Below, piece after piece: positions 33,479 to 42,127 of a DNA stretch of 64,000 bases. The notes under the pieces are model-generated. The model searched no databases, was not told the DNA's origin, and was given only the letters and a program-made list of their open reading frames with translations. A program made the translations under genes and the position numbers. Origin of the DNA: Terrabacter sp. Root85 (lineage in GTDB: Bacteria; Actinomycetota; Actinomycetes; Actinomycetales; Dermatophilaceae); NCBI RefSeq assembly GCF_001429185.1, contig NZ_LMIW01000015.1, forward strand, positions 1 through 64,000, written 5' to 3'. Every line of letters starts with the position of its first letter. Positions within the stretch are counted from its first letter, which is position 1.

Positions 33479-34294
33479 TCAGTCGGTCTGGGGCCGCTCG
33501 CGCTCTTGGTCCGCGTCGTCGCCCGCGTCGTCGCCCGCGTCGTCGTCCGCGCCGTGGTCCGGACGGTCCGTCGCGGCATACCTCGGGACGTAGCGCTGCC
33601 CGAGCAGGCGACGCCACGCCGGCGGGCCGGACGCCACCGAGCGCACGAGCAGCCGGTGGGCCAGCGGTGCCAGCGCCCACGTGCCGAACCAGACGACGAG
33701 CACCCCGACCGCGAGGCCGGCGACGACGTCGTGCCAGTAGTGCGCGCCGGTGAGGACGCGCGAGGCCCCGACCGCCAGGGCGAGCGGGACGACGAGCCGC
33801 CACCACACCGGCGCCATGACGACCACGGCGGTGGCGAGGGCGCCGGCGATCGTCGCATGGTTGCTCGGCCACGACCAGTCGCCGGCGGCGGGGCAGGACG
33901 CGACGGTCCGCACCGAGAGCGTCCGGCACGGCCGCTCCTCGTGCACGAACCCCTTGACGACCTCGCTCAGGACGTAGGCCGCCACCGTCGACACCGCGGC
34001 CACCACCGCGACCGCGAGGTGCTCGAGCCCTCGTGAGCGGGCCCGCCACATGAGCACGACGGCGACACCGGCGAGGACGACGATCCCGAGCTCGGCGACC
34101 ACCTCGAAGACACCACCGACGACCGACGGCAGGGCCACCGCCCCGGATGCCGTCGCACGGTAGGCGGCGTCGCGCACGACGAAGAGCAGTGCGACGACGA
34201 CCACGACGACCGCGACCGTCGACAGGACCCCGGTGGCCGGCTCGCCGCCGAACCGCCGCCGGACGTCCATCGCGCTGTCATCTCGAGAAGGCAT
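33479..34294 (-). CDS. PAP2 family phosphatase, membrane-bound
   Basis: 271 residues with five or six hydrophobic segments. PAP2 motifs: KGFVHEERPC (K-x6-RP), WSWPSNHATI (PSGH-like with Asn for Gly) and RVLTGAHYWHDVVAG (SR-x5-H-x3-D with T-G-A-HYWHD). Likely dephosphorylates a lipid phosphate such as phosphatidic acid or undecaprenyl pyrophosphate at the outer membrane face. The C-terminal 40 residues are a low-complexity acidic tail (DDAGDDAG) made by a 12-bp tandem repeat at about 33505-33545. A TACGGT box 7 nt before ATG 34294 suggests leaderless translation. Confidence 0.87.
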   Translation of the reverse strand: MPSRDDSAMDVRRRFGGEPATGVLSTVAVVVVVVALLFVVRDAAYRATASGAVALPSVVGGVFEVVAELGIVVLAGVAVVLMWRARSRGLEHLAVAVVAAVSTVAAYVLSEVVKGFVHEERPCRTLSVRTVASCPAAGDWSWPSNHATIAGALATAVVVMAPVWWRLVVPLALAVGASRVLTGAHYWHDVVAGLAVGVLVVWFGTWALAPLAHRLLVRSVASGPPAWRRLLGQRYVPRYAATDRPDHGADDDAGDDAGDDADQERERPQTD

Positions 34295-34334
34295 GCGGAC
34301 GACCGTAGGCGACGAAGATGAGAGCGACCGACGC

Positions 34335-35417
34335 TCAGAGCCGACCGCGCACCGGGGTGCGCTCGACCGGGTCGCCACCGTCGGGCATGACCATCTCGGC
34401 CCGGACGCCGAGCAACCGCACCTCACGCCCGGGGTCGAGCGACGCGGTGAGGGCGACGGCGGCCGCGACGACGTCGGCGCGGTCGCTCGTCGGCGCCGGC
34501 AGCTTGCGGGCCTTGGTCTGCGTGAAGAACGGGGCGTAGCGCACCTTGAGCGTGACCCGGAAGACCGGGCGCCCCTCCTTGACGGTGTCGTCGAAGACCA
34601 GGGAGGCGAGGTCACGCACGGCGTCGCGCACCTCGTCGGGGGTCGTGAGGTTGCTCTGGTAGGTGGTCTCGCGGCTGTGCCCGCGGGCGATCCACGGGGA
34701 GTCGTCGACGACGGCGGACCCGATGCCGCGGCCCAGCTGGGAGTACCAGACGCCCATGCGCGGACCGAACTCGCCGACGAGGACGGCCTCGTCGGCATCG
34801 GCCAGCTCGCGGACGGTGTGGATGCCGTGACCGGACAGGCGCTTGGACACCTTGGACCCGACGCCCCACAGGTCGATCGTGGGTCGGTCGCCCATGACCT
34901 CGAACCACGTCTCGCGGGTCAGCCGGAAGACGCCGCGGGGCTTGCCGAAGCCGGTCGCGATCTTGGCCCTGACCTTGTTGTCACCGATGCCGACCGAGCA
35001 GTGCAGTGACGTCGCGTCGAGCACGGCGGCACGCACCCGCTCGGCGAAACCCTCCGGGTCTTCGGTCTCGACCCCGAGGAACGCCTCGTCCCACCCGAGC
35101 ACCTCGACGACGACGCCGAGGCCGCGCAGCGCGTCCATCACGTGCTCGGACGCCTCGGTGTAGGCCGGGGCGTCGACGGGCAGGATCACCGCGTCGGGCA
35201 CCTTGCGTGCAGCGAGGCGCAGCGGCATACCGGACCCGACACCGAACTCACGGGCCTCGTAGCTCGCCGTGGACACGACGGCCCGCTCGGTGGGGTCGCC
35301 GCGACCCCCGACGATGACCGGCCGCCCGGCGAGCTCGGGCCGGCGCAGCACCTCGACCGCCGCGATGAACTGGTCGAGGTCGACGTGCAGCACCCAGTGG
35401 GTGGGGCCCGTGCTCAT
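34335..35417 (-). CDS. dinB: Y-family DNA polymerase IV, DinB2-like
   Basis: 360 residues. HVDLDQFIAAVE (11-22) supplies the first catalytic Asp and WDEAFLG (about 107-113) the catalytic Asp-Glu; finger, thumb (TIDLWGVGSKVSKRL HhH) and little-finger domains follow. Compared with E. coli Pol IV HVDMDCFFAAVE, the steric-gate Phe13 position is Ile18 here. Mycobacterium smegmatis DinB2 has Leu at this place and readily inserts ribonucleotides. WDEAFLG instead of S-x-DEAFLD is also DinB2-like. It probably performs translesion or ribonucleotide-tolerant synthesis. No beta-clamp motif is evident in the short C-terminus. Confidence 0.9.
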   Translation of the reverse strand: MSTGPTHWVLHVDLDQFIAAVEVLRRPELAGRPVIVGGRGDPTERAVVSTASYEAREFGVGSGMPLRLAARKVPDAVILPVDAPAYTEASEHVMDALRGLGVVVEVLGWDEAFLGVETEDPEGFAERVRAAVLDATSLHCSVGIGDNKVRAKIATGFGKPRGVFRLTRETWFEVMGDRPTIDLWGVGSKVSKRLSGHGIHTVRELADADEAVLVGEFGPRMGVWYSQLGRGIGSAVVDDSPWIARGHSRETTYQSNLTTPDEVRDAVRDLASLVFDDTVKEGRPVFRVTLKVRYAPFFTQTKARKLPAPTSDRADVVAAAVALTASLDPGREVRLLGVRAEMVMPDGGDPVERTPVRGRL

Positions 35418-35451
35418 CCCGCCATTGTGCCCGGAGGGTGTGACGGTGCGG

Positions 35452-35856
35452 TCAGCTGCGCGGCGAGCGGTCGCGCCGGTCCGGACGGTGGGAGCGGTCG
35501 CCCACGGGCTTGCCGCCCCGGAAGGTGTAGACAGCCGGCCCGTCTGACGAGCTCTGGTCCGGCTCGAAGGCGTCGGGCACGGCACCCGCCGACTCGCCCT
35601 GCGTGCGCCCGAGCTCGTCCTGCGGCTCGTCCACGAAGCGGGGCTCGGGCCCGGCTGCGGCGTCCTGCTCACGCGCCGCCAGCATGACACCGTGGAAGAG
35701 CATGGCGGCCGCGAGGGCGGTCAGGGCGAAGGCCGACACGGCGAGCGCCAACCCGGTGTGCGCGCCACCGATCGAGGAACGGAGCAGGTGCAGGCCGCCG
35801 GCGACCGCCCCCACGACCGCGGCGCCGACGAACCAGATGATCGTGGCCCGGGTCAT
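35452..35856 (-). CDS. small membrane protein, function unknown
   Basis: 134 residues, two transmembrane helices (about 6-26 and 38-62) and a long hydrophilic, probably cytoplasmic C-terminus rich in Asp, Glu, Arg and Ser ending RDRSPRS. The C-terminal PAVYTFRGGKPVGDR segment resembles tails of small Micrococcales membrane proteins, but I cannot name a family. ATG 35856 is the first start before helix 1. An ATACCCC-CT-GGGGCAC element lies about 90 bp upstream (35941-35956). Confidence 0.55.
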   Translation of the reverse strand: MTRATIIWFVGAAVVGAVAGGLHLLRSSIGGAHTGLALAVSAFALTALAAAMLFHGVMLAAREQDAAAGPEPRFVDEPQDELGRTQGESAGAVPDAFEPDQSSSDGPAVYTFRGGKPVGDRSHRPDRRDRSPRS

Positions 35857-35973
35857 TGAATTCCCCACGAGGTCACTGTGGCACAGGTCCGAGGCGCTCG
35901 AGAGCACCTCGATCGCGTCCGGGGACCGTGGCGCGAGGGCATACCCCCTGGGGCACGTCCCGGCGTCGACCGG

Positions 35974-37305
35974 TCAGCGGACCGGGAGGGCCGCGACGTC
36001 CCGGAGCGTGGCCGTGTGGGCACGCGTCCCGGGGGTCGTCGAGAAGCCGGTGACCGACGTCGTCGCCGCACCCGACCCGCCGATGCCGGCATCGGAGAGC
36101 TTGGGCTGCGGATTGGCGTTCGCCGTGCCGTCCGACGCCTTGCCGTTGGTGTTCTTGGCGCCGTTGTCCTTGCCGCCGTTGTTCTTCGACCCCGTGTTCT
36201 TCGACCCCTTGTTCTTGGCGTCCTTGGCCGTCGTGTCCTTGGAGGCCTTCGACATCTTGGGGTCCTTCGGGCTCTTCGGGGCCTTGTCGCTCTTGCCGCT
36301 CTTGCCGTCGGCGGGCGCGACCGCCGACGGGCTCAGCGCGTCGGGCTTGAGGGTGAGAGCCTCGCCACCGGTCGACGAGCCCGACGCCAGGGCCGACGCG
36401 TCGGCCCGAGGCGTGGCAGCGGGGGTGACGTCGGAGACCGGGACGACCGGCTCGTCCGACTCAGCCGACTCGGCCGACTCGGCCGGCTCAGCGGGAACGG
36501 TGGGCAACCCAGGCGTCGGCCCGGCCGCAGCAGCGGCGGACTCGGTCGAGCGGATGGCACGCGGGGTCGGCGCCGTGGACGCGACCGACGTCGCGGACGG
36601 CGTCCGGGGAACGGCGGCATCCGCCGCGTGGGTGTCGGTGACGCGGTCGGAGCTGACCGGCACGGGCGCGCTCGGCAGGACCTCGACACCGGGGCGACGG
36701 TCGTGCGTCGCGACCGAACCCAGGATGAGGGCGGTGACGGCCGCTCCGAGGAGCAGCCCGGCGCCACGCTGGCCACCGACCCGCGACAGCGAAAGGTGGC
36801 CACGAACGAGCGCCGCGCTCGCCGCGAGCAGGGTCGAGACGCCGATGACGATGAGGCCGCCGGTCAGGCCGCCGACGAGGCAGCTGAAGAGGACGAGGGC
36901 ACCGAGGACCGCGAAGCCCGCGACCGCGCCCTCCGGGACCCGTCGCGCCGGACGGTCGGCGAGCAGGTCGACCCGCTCGTGGTCGACGAGGGCGCTCGGG
37001 CGGGTCGGCAGCGTGAACGAGGCATCCTCGAGAACCGCCAAATAGGGCATTTCGGACTTCACGTCCACAGTGTCGTCGATCCGGGGCCTCGTGTGCGAGT
37101 TCGACTCGTCATCGATCGGTCCGGAGTCGACAGTTCCGGCGCGTCCCGGACGTGCGGTCGAGCCGGCGGCGGCCCAGAGCTGCCACCCGCGGGGCGGCAC
37201 GGGCCAGGACGGGTCGGGGAGCCAGCGCTCGTGGTCGCCGTCGGAGAGCGGCCGCGTGCCGTGGCGCAACGGATCGCCGTGCGTGGGCGTCATGCTCGTC
37301 GTCAC
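35974..37305 (-). CDS. membrane protein with truncated DUF2510-like N-terminus and Lys/Ser-rich tail
   Basis: 443 residues. Residues about 20-45 (WLPDPSWPVPPRGWQLW) resemble the short DUF2510 Trp-Pro-Asp motif of actinobacterial membrane proteins. Three hydrophobic helices follow (about 125-150, 155-172, 185-205). The remaining 230 residues are low complexity: Ala/Glu/Ser repeats (AESAESAES, from a 9-bp tandem repeat near 36460-36490) then a Lys/Asn/Asp/Gly-rich stretch (KNKGSKNTGSKNNGG). Probably an envelope protein with a disordered extracellular region. GTG 37305 is used (GGAG 11 nt upstream); GTG 37314 and ATG 37293 are alternatives. Function unknown. Confidence 0.6.
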   Translation of the reverse strand: MTTSMTPTHGDPLRHGTRPLSDGDHERWLPDPSWPVPPRGWQLWAAAGSTARPGRAGTVDSGPIDDESNSHTRPRIDDTVDVKSEMPYLAVLEDASFTLPTRPSALVDHERVDLLADRPARRVPEGAVAGFAVLGALVLFSCLVGGLTGGLIVIGVSTLLAASAALVRGHLSLSRVGGQRGAGLLLGAAVTALILGSVATHDRRPGVEVLPSAPVPVSSDRVTDTHAADAAVPRTPSATSVASTAPTPRAIRSTESAAAAAGPTPGLPTVPAEPAESAESAESDEPVVPVSDVTPAATPRADASALASGSSTGGEALTLKPDALSPSAVAPADGKSGKSDKAPKSPKDPKMSKASKDTTAKDAKNKGSKNTGSKNNGGKDNGAKNTNGKASDGTANANPQPKLSDAGIGGSGAATTSVTGFSTTPGTRAHTATLRDVAALPVR

Positions 37306-37419
37306 CAGACTCACTACTCCTGCGATTCGCGGGGCCCGTTCGGGGGGCCTACGCGAGAACAGTACGTCGTAAAGTCACGTTTTGTACCGCAAATAGTAAA
37401 AGACGGGCAAAGTTCTCCT
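37306..37419. other. AT-rich intergenic stretch
   Basis: Between the DUF2510-like gene and the penicillin acylase stop. The part 37350-37425 is far poorer in GC than its surroundings, with TTTACTATTTGCGG and AACGTGACTTTACG on the minus strand, and probably holds the promoter of the downstream minus-strand gene. I could not place a convincing -35/-10 pair. Confidence 0.4.
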
Positions 37420-39606
37420 TTACCCAGTGCCGCCAGTGCCCCCAGTGCCCGTCGCCGGCCGAACCGGATGCAGCGCGCCGGCGAGCCACGCCGGCGTCTG
37501 GTCGGCGAAGTGCGGGTCGCGGGCGTCTCCGCTCGCGCCGAAGGGCACGACCCAGCGGCTCGCCTCGCGGTCGGCGAGGTCCCAGACGTAGCGCGCCACC
37601 GGTCCGCCGTAGCAGTGGTCCGTCACCCCGGGCGCGCTCGCCGCCGCGAGGACGCAGCCCTTGTCGCCACCGACGGGGTCGCGCGGGACGTGGGGCGCAC
37701 GCCCGGTCGCGTCGAGCGCGTGGACCGGGTCGAGCCAGTGTCGCTCGCCCCACGTCGTCAGCGAGTCACGGTGCGCCGCGACGTGTTCGAGCGCCACGCG
37801 TACGCCCTCGCCCACCTCGATGCCGTGGGCCGGACCGAGGTGCGCCATCGAGTGCCAGCCCACCCCGATCTGCGTCACGACGTCGGTCCACGCGGCGAAG
37901 ATGCGGGAGTGGCCGCTCGGCTCGTGCAGCGCGGAGAGGACCGGGTGCTCGGAGAACCACCGCACGAGCGCCGTGCGCCAGGCGGCGAAGAGCGCGGCAC
38001 CGCGGCTACCGGTGTCGCTGTGCCCGTCCCAGGCGAGCAGCTCGGACCGCACGGCGGCGGCGGCCCCCGTGACCTCGGCCGCCGCGACGAGCTCGCGCAT
38101 GAGGTCGGCCTGTCCGTTGCGGGTGTCGACGTGGATCGCCGCGCAGTCGTCGACGGTCAGCTGCTCCCCCGACTCGACGAGCTCGCGGATGCGACCGGCC
38201 CGGAAGGGCGTGGCGTACTCCACCCCGAGCCCGCCGCCGCTGGCCCGGTCGTTGGCGCTGACCATGACGTCGTCGACGTCGCTGCCGGGCCCCCGCCGGT
38301 AGCCGTGCCAGACGTGCCGGGGGTCCCACGCCGGGACGGGCAGCACCGCCCCGATCTCGTCGCGCTCGGGCACGCGACCGACGACGAGGTGACGGACGCG
38401 ACCCGTGTCGTCGGCGACGAGCGCACTGTTGACCGGCTCGACCCAGCGCGACAGGGCCTCCTCGACGTCGGCGACCGTCCGCGCCCGAAGGAGGGGCAGG
38501 AGGGCGCCGAAGCCGAGGTCCTCCTCGACGTGGGTCGGCGTGCGCAGGCTGTGGGGGGCCGGGTGGGCCCGGCGCGGCTGGACGCTCTCGTCGGTCCACT
38601 GCGGCGGCGCCTCGGCCTCGGCGACGAGCCGCTCGATCTCGGCCTCGAGGCCGGTGACGACCGGCCCGCGCGAGGTGACGACGACGGGCACGGTCACGTC
38701 AGCCTCGCCGCGCACCCTCAGCGTCTCGGTCGAGGCGCGCACCGGCTCCCACCCGTCGATGCCGCGCGCCTTGAGCAGCGGCGATCCGTCGGGCCCGTGG
38801 CCGACGTGAGCGAGGGACTCGAGCGTCAGGTCCTGGTAGTCGGCCATGGCGTTCGTGATGCCCCACGCGACGGTGCCCGTGTGGGCGAAGTGCTGCACGC
38901 CGGGCACCCCCGGGAAGGTGAAGCCGACGACGTCGAACTCGGGGCAGGCCAGGCCGACCTGCTGGTAGCAGCCGGGCAGCTCGATCGTGCGGTGCGGGTC
39001 ACCCGCGACGAGGGGCAGCCCGCTCGCCGTGCGCTCCCCGCCGATGACCCACGCGTTGCTCCCCGAGGCCTCGGCCCGCTCGACCCCCTCGGCGTGGAAC
39101 AGGGCGAGGGCCTCGGCGCCGAGGCGGTCGGTGACGTGCGCGTTGAAGAGCTTGGCCGGGAAGGTCCCGAAGAGCAGGTGGATGCCCCAGAAGATGCCGA
39201 GCGGCGTCCACGGCTCCCACGGACGCGGCGCAGCGGCATACGACTGGAGCCCGAGCAGCGCGACCTCGGGCGTGCCCGCGAGCCCCTCGGCGAGGGTCTC
39301 GTTGACGCCGTCCACGTAGGCCGTCAGCCACGTCCGCGTCTCGCGGTCGAGCCGCTCGAAGCAGCGCCGCACCGTCGGCTCGAGCAGCACCTGCCGGGCG
39401 AACCGGTCCCAGGGCAGCCCGTGGGCGCCGACGTACTCGGCCGTCCGTCCTTCCATCCGCCAGCGGTGGTGCTCGATCTGCCACGCGCGGTCGAGGGCGG
39501 TGATGCGCCCCTGGAGGCGGGCCAGCTCCATCACGTCGCCGGCGCGCAGGTGCGGGACACCCAGGGCGTCACGTCGCACCTCGGCGGACATCGGAGCGCG
39601 GGGCAC
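37420..39606 (-). CDS. penicillin acylase family protein (Ntn hydrolase)
   Basis: 728 residues. Self-processing precursor of the penicillin amidase family: alpha chain with RITALDRAWQIEHHRW, a spacer, and the GSNAWV site whose Ser becomes the N-terminal nucleophile of the beta chain, followed by PLVAGDPHR. Members hydrolyse amide bonds in beta-lactams, N-acyl-homoserine lactones or lipopeptides. There is no signal peptide, so it appears cytoplasmic, which is unusual. GTG 39606 is chosen because AAGGAGA lies 7 nt upstream; ATG 39633 would read through that site. The C-terminus ends in a TGGTGG tripeptide repeat from 9-bp DNA repeats. Confidence 0.88.
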   Translation of the reverse strand: MPRAPMSAEVRRDALGVPHLRAGDVMELARLQGRITALDRAWQIEHHRWRMEGRTAEYVGAHGLPWDRFARQVLLEPTVRRCFERLDRETRTWLTAYVDGVNETLAEGLAGTPEVALLGLQSYAAAPRPWEPWTPLGIFWGIHLLFGTFPAKLFNAHVTDRLGAEALALFHAEGVERAEASGSNAWVIGGERTASGLPLVAGDPHRTIELPGCYQQVGLACPEFDVVGFTFPGVPGVQHFAHTGTVAWGITNAMADYQDLTLESLAHVGHGPDGSPLLKARGIDGWEPVRASTETLRVRGEADVTVPVVVTSRGPVVTGLEAEIERLVAEAEAPPQWTDESVQPRRAHPAPHSLRTPTHVEEDLGFGALLPLLRARTVADVEEALSRWVEPVNSALVADDTGRVRHLVVGRVPERDEIGAVLPVPAWDPRHVWHGYRRGPGSDVDDVMVSANDRASGGGLGVEYATPFRAGRIRELVESGEQLTVDDCAAIHVDTRNGQADLMRELVAAAEVTGAAAAVRSELLAWDGHSDTGSRGAALFAAWRTALVRWFSEHPVLSALHEPSGHSRIFAAWTDVVTQIGVGWHSMAHLGPAHGIEVGEGVRVALEHVAAHRDSLTTWGERHWLDPVHALDATGRAPHVPRDPVGGDKGCVLAAASAPGVTDHCYGGPVARYVWDLADREASRWVVPFGASGDARDPHFADQTPAWLAGALHPVRPATGTGGTGGTG

Positions 39607-39660
39607 GGCGGATCTCCTTCGATCTGCGGGCATGTCGGACGGGAGGGCGGTGGGTCCCGG

Positions 39661-40107
39661 TCAGTCGTGGCGCGAGAACTTGTTCTCGATCTCGCGGAGG
39701 AAGGCGTCGGAGATCCGGCGGTACTTCTGGAGGGTCAGCGTGATGGGGGCACCGACCTCCAGGCCGAGGACGCTGCGCGCCGGGTCGAGCCGGATCTGCG
39801 GGTCGGCCATCACGGTGCCGCCGTTCTCCATGAGCGAGCGCACGAGCACCCGCACCTCGTTGAGCGCGTTGCCGTCCTCGCCCTCGACGCCGCGCAGGCG
39901 GTGGACGAAGTAGCCGTCGAGGACGATGAGCATGTTGTTGAAGTACTCGTACTCGAGCGACTCGAGCGCGCCCTCGAGGTGGGAGACGTCGGCGTCACCG
40001 TGGTCGCGTGCGGCCTGCGCCACCTCGTGGAACATCACGACCTGGGTCTCGACCCGCGACCGGCAGGCGTCGATGTAGTCCTGCTCGTAGTCCTTCACTC
40101 CCAGCAT
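39661..40107 (-). CDS. conserved actinobacterial protein, function unknown
   Basis: 148 residues, all-helical by pattern, with conserved-looking blocks VKDYEQDYIDACRSRV, YFNNMLIVLDGYFVHRLR, EGEDGNALNEVRVL and PARSVLGLEVGAPI. I recognise this arrangement from uncharacterised proteins of many actinobacteria but know no function. A TAGGCT box 6 nt from ATG 40107 and no Shine-Dalgarno suggest a leaderless message. Divergent from the DUF2237 gene by 40 bp, and possibly co-transcribed with the penicillin acylase gene downstream. Confidence 0.7.
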   Translation of the reverse strand: MLGVKDYEQDYIDACRSRVETQVVMFHEVAQAARDHGDADVSHLEGALESLEYEYFNNMLIVLDGYFVHRLRGVEGEDGNALNEVRVLVRSLMENGGTVMADPQIRLDPARSVLGLEVGAPITLTLQKYRRISDAFLREIENKFSRHD

Positions 40108-40147
40108 GGGGCCAGCCTAGCGAGCAGCGCGCCACTAGGTTTGGGTC

Positions 40148-40543
40148 ATGGCAGCGCGGGAACGGAACGTGCTCGGCGGCGAGCTCGAGGCCTGCGGCAC
40201 CGACCCGGTGACCGGCTTCTACCGCGACGGCTACTGCATGACCGGGCCCGAGGACCGGGGCAGCCACACCGTCTGCGTCGTCGTCACGACCGAGTTCCTC
40301 GAGCACCAGCGCAGCGTCGGCAACGACCTCGTGACCCCCCGTCCTGAGTGGCGCTTCCCCGGGCTGACGCCGGGCGACCGGTGGTGCGTCGTGGCGAGCC
40401 GCTGGCTCGAGGCCCACCAGGACGGGGCCGCCGCGCCGGTCTTCCTCGCCGCCACGCACGAGCGCGCGCTCGAGATCGTGCCGCTCCAGCTGCTCCAGTC
40501 GTATGCCGCCGACATCCCGGACGACCCCAGCTCGCTGCTCTGA
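40148..40543 (+). CDS. DUF2237 family protein
   Basis: 131 residues. The whole length matches DUF2237: RNVLGGELEACGTDPVTGFYRDGYC, then TGPEDRGSHTVCVVVT, GNDLVTP, FPGLTPGDRWCVVASRW and ATHERAL. Three or four conserved cysteines hint at a metal or redox site. Widespread in bacteria, unknown function. TAGGTT at 40136-40141, 6 nt from the ATG, fits a leaderless start. Confidence 0.9.
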   Translation: MAARERNVLGGELEACGTDPVTGFYRDGYCMTGPEDRGSHTVCVVVTTEFLEHQRSVGNDLVTPRPEWRFPGLTPGDRWCVVASRWLEAHQDGAAAPVFLAATHERALEIVPLQLLQSYAADIPDDPSSLL

Positions 40544-40561
40544 CGGCGCGTTTCACCGATC

Positions 40562-40579
40562 CGCGAACACGGGTTCGCG
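40562..40579. terminator. hairpin CGCGAAC-ACGG-GTTCGCG
   Basis: A 7-bp perfect stem with a 4-nt loop 19 bp after the DUF2237 stop and about 100 bp before the quinone-reductase-like gene. Could be a terminator or an operator. Confidence 0.4.
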
Positions 40580-40677
40580 CCCGGCGTAGCGTCGAGGTGG
40601 CTCGACTCGAGCACGGCGGGGGATGCCCGGCCGAGGCCGCACCCTCCACTGCCGTCGCGTCCGCCAGGAGACCCGCC

Positions 40678-41634
40678 ATGCGCGCCATCGTCCTCCACGA
40701 GTTCCACGCCACCCCGACCGTCGAGGAGATCGACGTTCCCGATCCCGGCGAGGGTGAGGTGAGGGTGCGGGTGCGGGCGGCCGCGGTCAACGGCTTCGAC
40801 CTCGGTGTGGTCCACGGCTTCTTCACGGGCTACTTCGAGCACCGCTTCCCGCTCGTCCTCGGCAAGGACTTCGCCGGCACCGTCGACGCGGTCGGTCCCG
40901 GTGTCGAGGGCTACGCCACCGGCGACCGGGTCTTCGGCGTCGTGACGAAGGACTTCCTCGGCGACGGCTCGTTCGCCGAGTACGTCACGGTGCCGACGGC
41001 GATCGGCGTCGCGCCCCTGCCCGACGGCGTCGACTTCGCCCACGGAGCGGCGCTGGGGCTCGCCGGCGCCGCGGCCCTCGCGTGCATCGAGGCGGCCCAC
41101 CCGGCGCCGGGCCGCACGATCCTCGTCACCGGCGCGACGGGCGGCGTCGGCAACCAGGTCGTCCAGCTCGCCTCGCAGGCCGGCGCCCACGTCATCGCGA
41201 CGGGGTCCACGGAGGCGGAGCAGCAGCTCGTCCGGCGGCTCGGGGCGAGCGAGGTCATCGACTACCGCGAGGACGTCACGGCGGGTCTGCGGGCCACGCA
41301 CCCCGAGGGCGTCGACGTCGTCATCCACCTCGCCGGGGACGCGTCCGCCCTCGTGCCCACGCTCCGTCAGGGCGGCACCCTCGTGTCGACCCTCGTCTTC
41401 TCGACGGAGGGCTTCCCCGAGGTGCCCGACGTCTTCGTCCCCATCGCCGCGAACCCGACGCCGGAGCTGCTCGGCCGGCTCGCCGCGAACCAGGTCGACG
41501 GCTTGACGTCGGTGACGATCCAGCGCGCCTACTCGCTCACGGACACGCCCTCCGCCCTGGCCGACTTCGCGAACGGCACGCTCGGCAAGCTCGTCGTCGA
41601 CCTCGACGGTGACGGGGTGCCCGACGGCCCGTGA
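40678..41634 (+). CDS. zinc-independent MDR alcohol dehydrogenase / quinone oxidoreductase
   Basis: 318 residues of the medium-chain reductase family: GroES-like N-terminus (VLGKDFAGTVDAVGPGVEGYATGDRVFG), then the NADPH Rossmann motif VTGATGGVGNQVVQLA, lacking the zinc-ligand Cys and His sets of classical ADHs. Likely reduces quinones or enones with NADPH. AGGAG lies 7 nt from ATG 40678. It is followed 10 bp later by a hypothetical gene and a pentapeptide-repeat gene, possibly one transcript. Confidence 0.88.
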   Translation: MRAIVLHEFHATPTVEEIDVPDPGEGEVRVRVRAAAVNGFDLGVVHGFFTGYFEHRFPLVLGKDFAGTVDAVGPGVEGYATGDRVFGVVTKDFLGDGSFAEYVTVPTAIGVAPLPDGVDFAHGAALGLAGAAALACIEAAHPAPGRTILVTGATGGVGNQVVQLASQAGAHVIATGSTEAEQQLVRRLGASEVIDYREDVTAGLRATHPEGVDVVIHLAGDASALVPTLRQGGTLVSTLVFSTEGFPEVPDVFVPIAANPTPELLGRLAANQVDGLTSVTIQRAYSLTDTPSALADFANGTLGKLVVDLDGDGVPDGP

Positions 41635-41644
41635 TACTGGCGGG

Positions 41645-42127
41645 ATGAGCGATCCCCACGTGCTCGAACCGGGCACCGCGCCGACGCCGTTCACCGCCGA
41701 CGAGATCCGCGCGGGGTGTCCCGACGGACGCACGATCACCCTCCTCGTGGAGCCCGCCGAGGGACCGTCGTGGCAGCGCGTCAACCGGTTCGTCGCCCCG
41801 GACGAGGACGGAGCGACCATGCAGCGTTGGCGGATCGGGACCGACGGCCGGCGCGACGGGGAGATCGAGGAGGGGCGCACGACGTGGCTCCAGCTCCAGG
41901 GCCACGCGTCCTTCCCCGTGTCCGCGGTGACGGTCACGCCCGACACGGTGGAGCTCCCGCTCGGCACCGTCGACGCGCTGCGCTACGCCGTCGACGACGG
42001 CGCCGGCGGCGGCGTCGCGACCTTCTGGTTCGCGCCGGGGTTTCCCGGGATGCCGGTGCGCTACGAGACCCCGGCCGAGGGCGGCGGGACGGACCGCACG
42101 ACGATGGTCAGCGACGAGCTGCCGTGA
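41645..42127 (+). CDS. hypothetical soluble protein
   Basis: 160 residues, acidic, predicted mostly beta strand, no membrane segment or known motif. Features: PDGRTITLLVEPAEGPSWQRVNRF, Trp-rich, and FWFAPGFPGMPVRYETP near the end. The start lies 10 bp after the MDR reductase stop and its stop overlaps the next start by 4 nt (GTGA), so it is probably expressed with both neighbours. I do not recognise a family. Confidence 0.6.
   Translation: MSDPHVLEPGTAPTPFTADEIRAGCPDGRTITLLVEPAEGPSWQRVNRFVAPDEDGATMQRWRIGTDGRRDGEIEEGRTTWLQLQGHASFPVSAVTVTPDTVELPLGTVDALRYAVDDGAGGGVATFWFAPGFPGMPVRYETPAEGGGTDRTTMVSDELP

Noticed and set aside
35941-35956. CsoR-like ATACCCC-CT-GGGGCAC
   Set aside because: Right half does not complete the palindrome and no metal or sulfur gene is adjacent; may be chance or a decayed site.
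36455-36495. 9-bp repeats in the DUF2510-like gene; similarly 12-bp repeats at 33505-33545 and 6-bp repeats at 46070-46090
   Set aside because: In-frame low-complexity coding repeats (AES, DDAG, HG); not independent elements.
35878-40347. 1489-codon open frame on the plus strand
   Set aside because: Antisense to the DUF2510-like, penicillin acylase and conserved-protein genes; no recognisable domain and no start signals.
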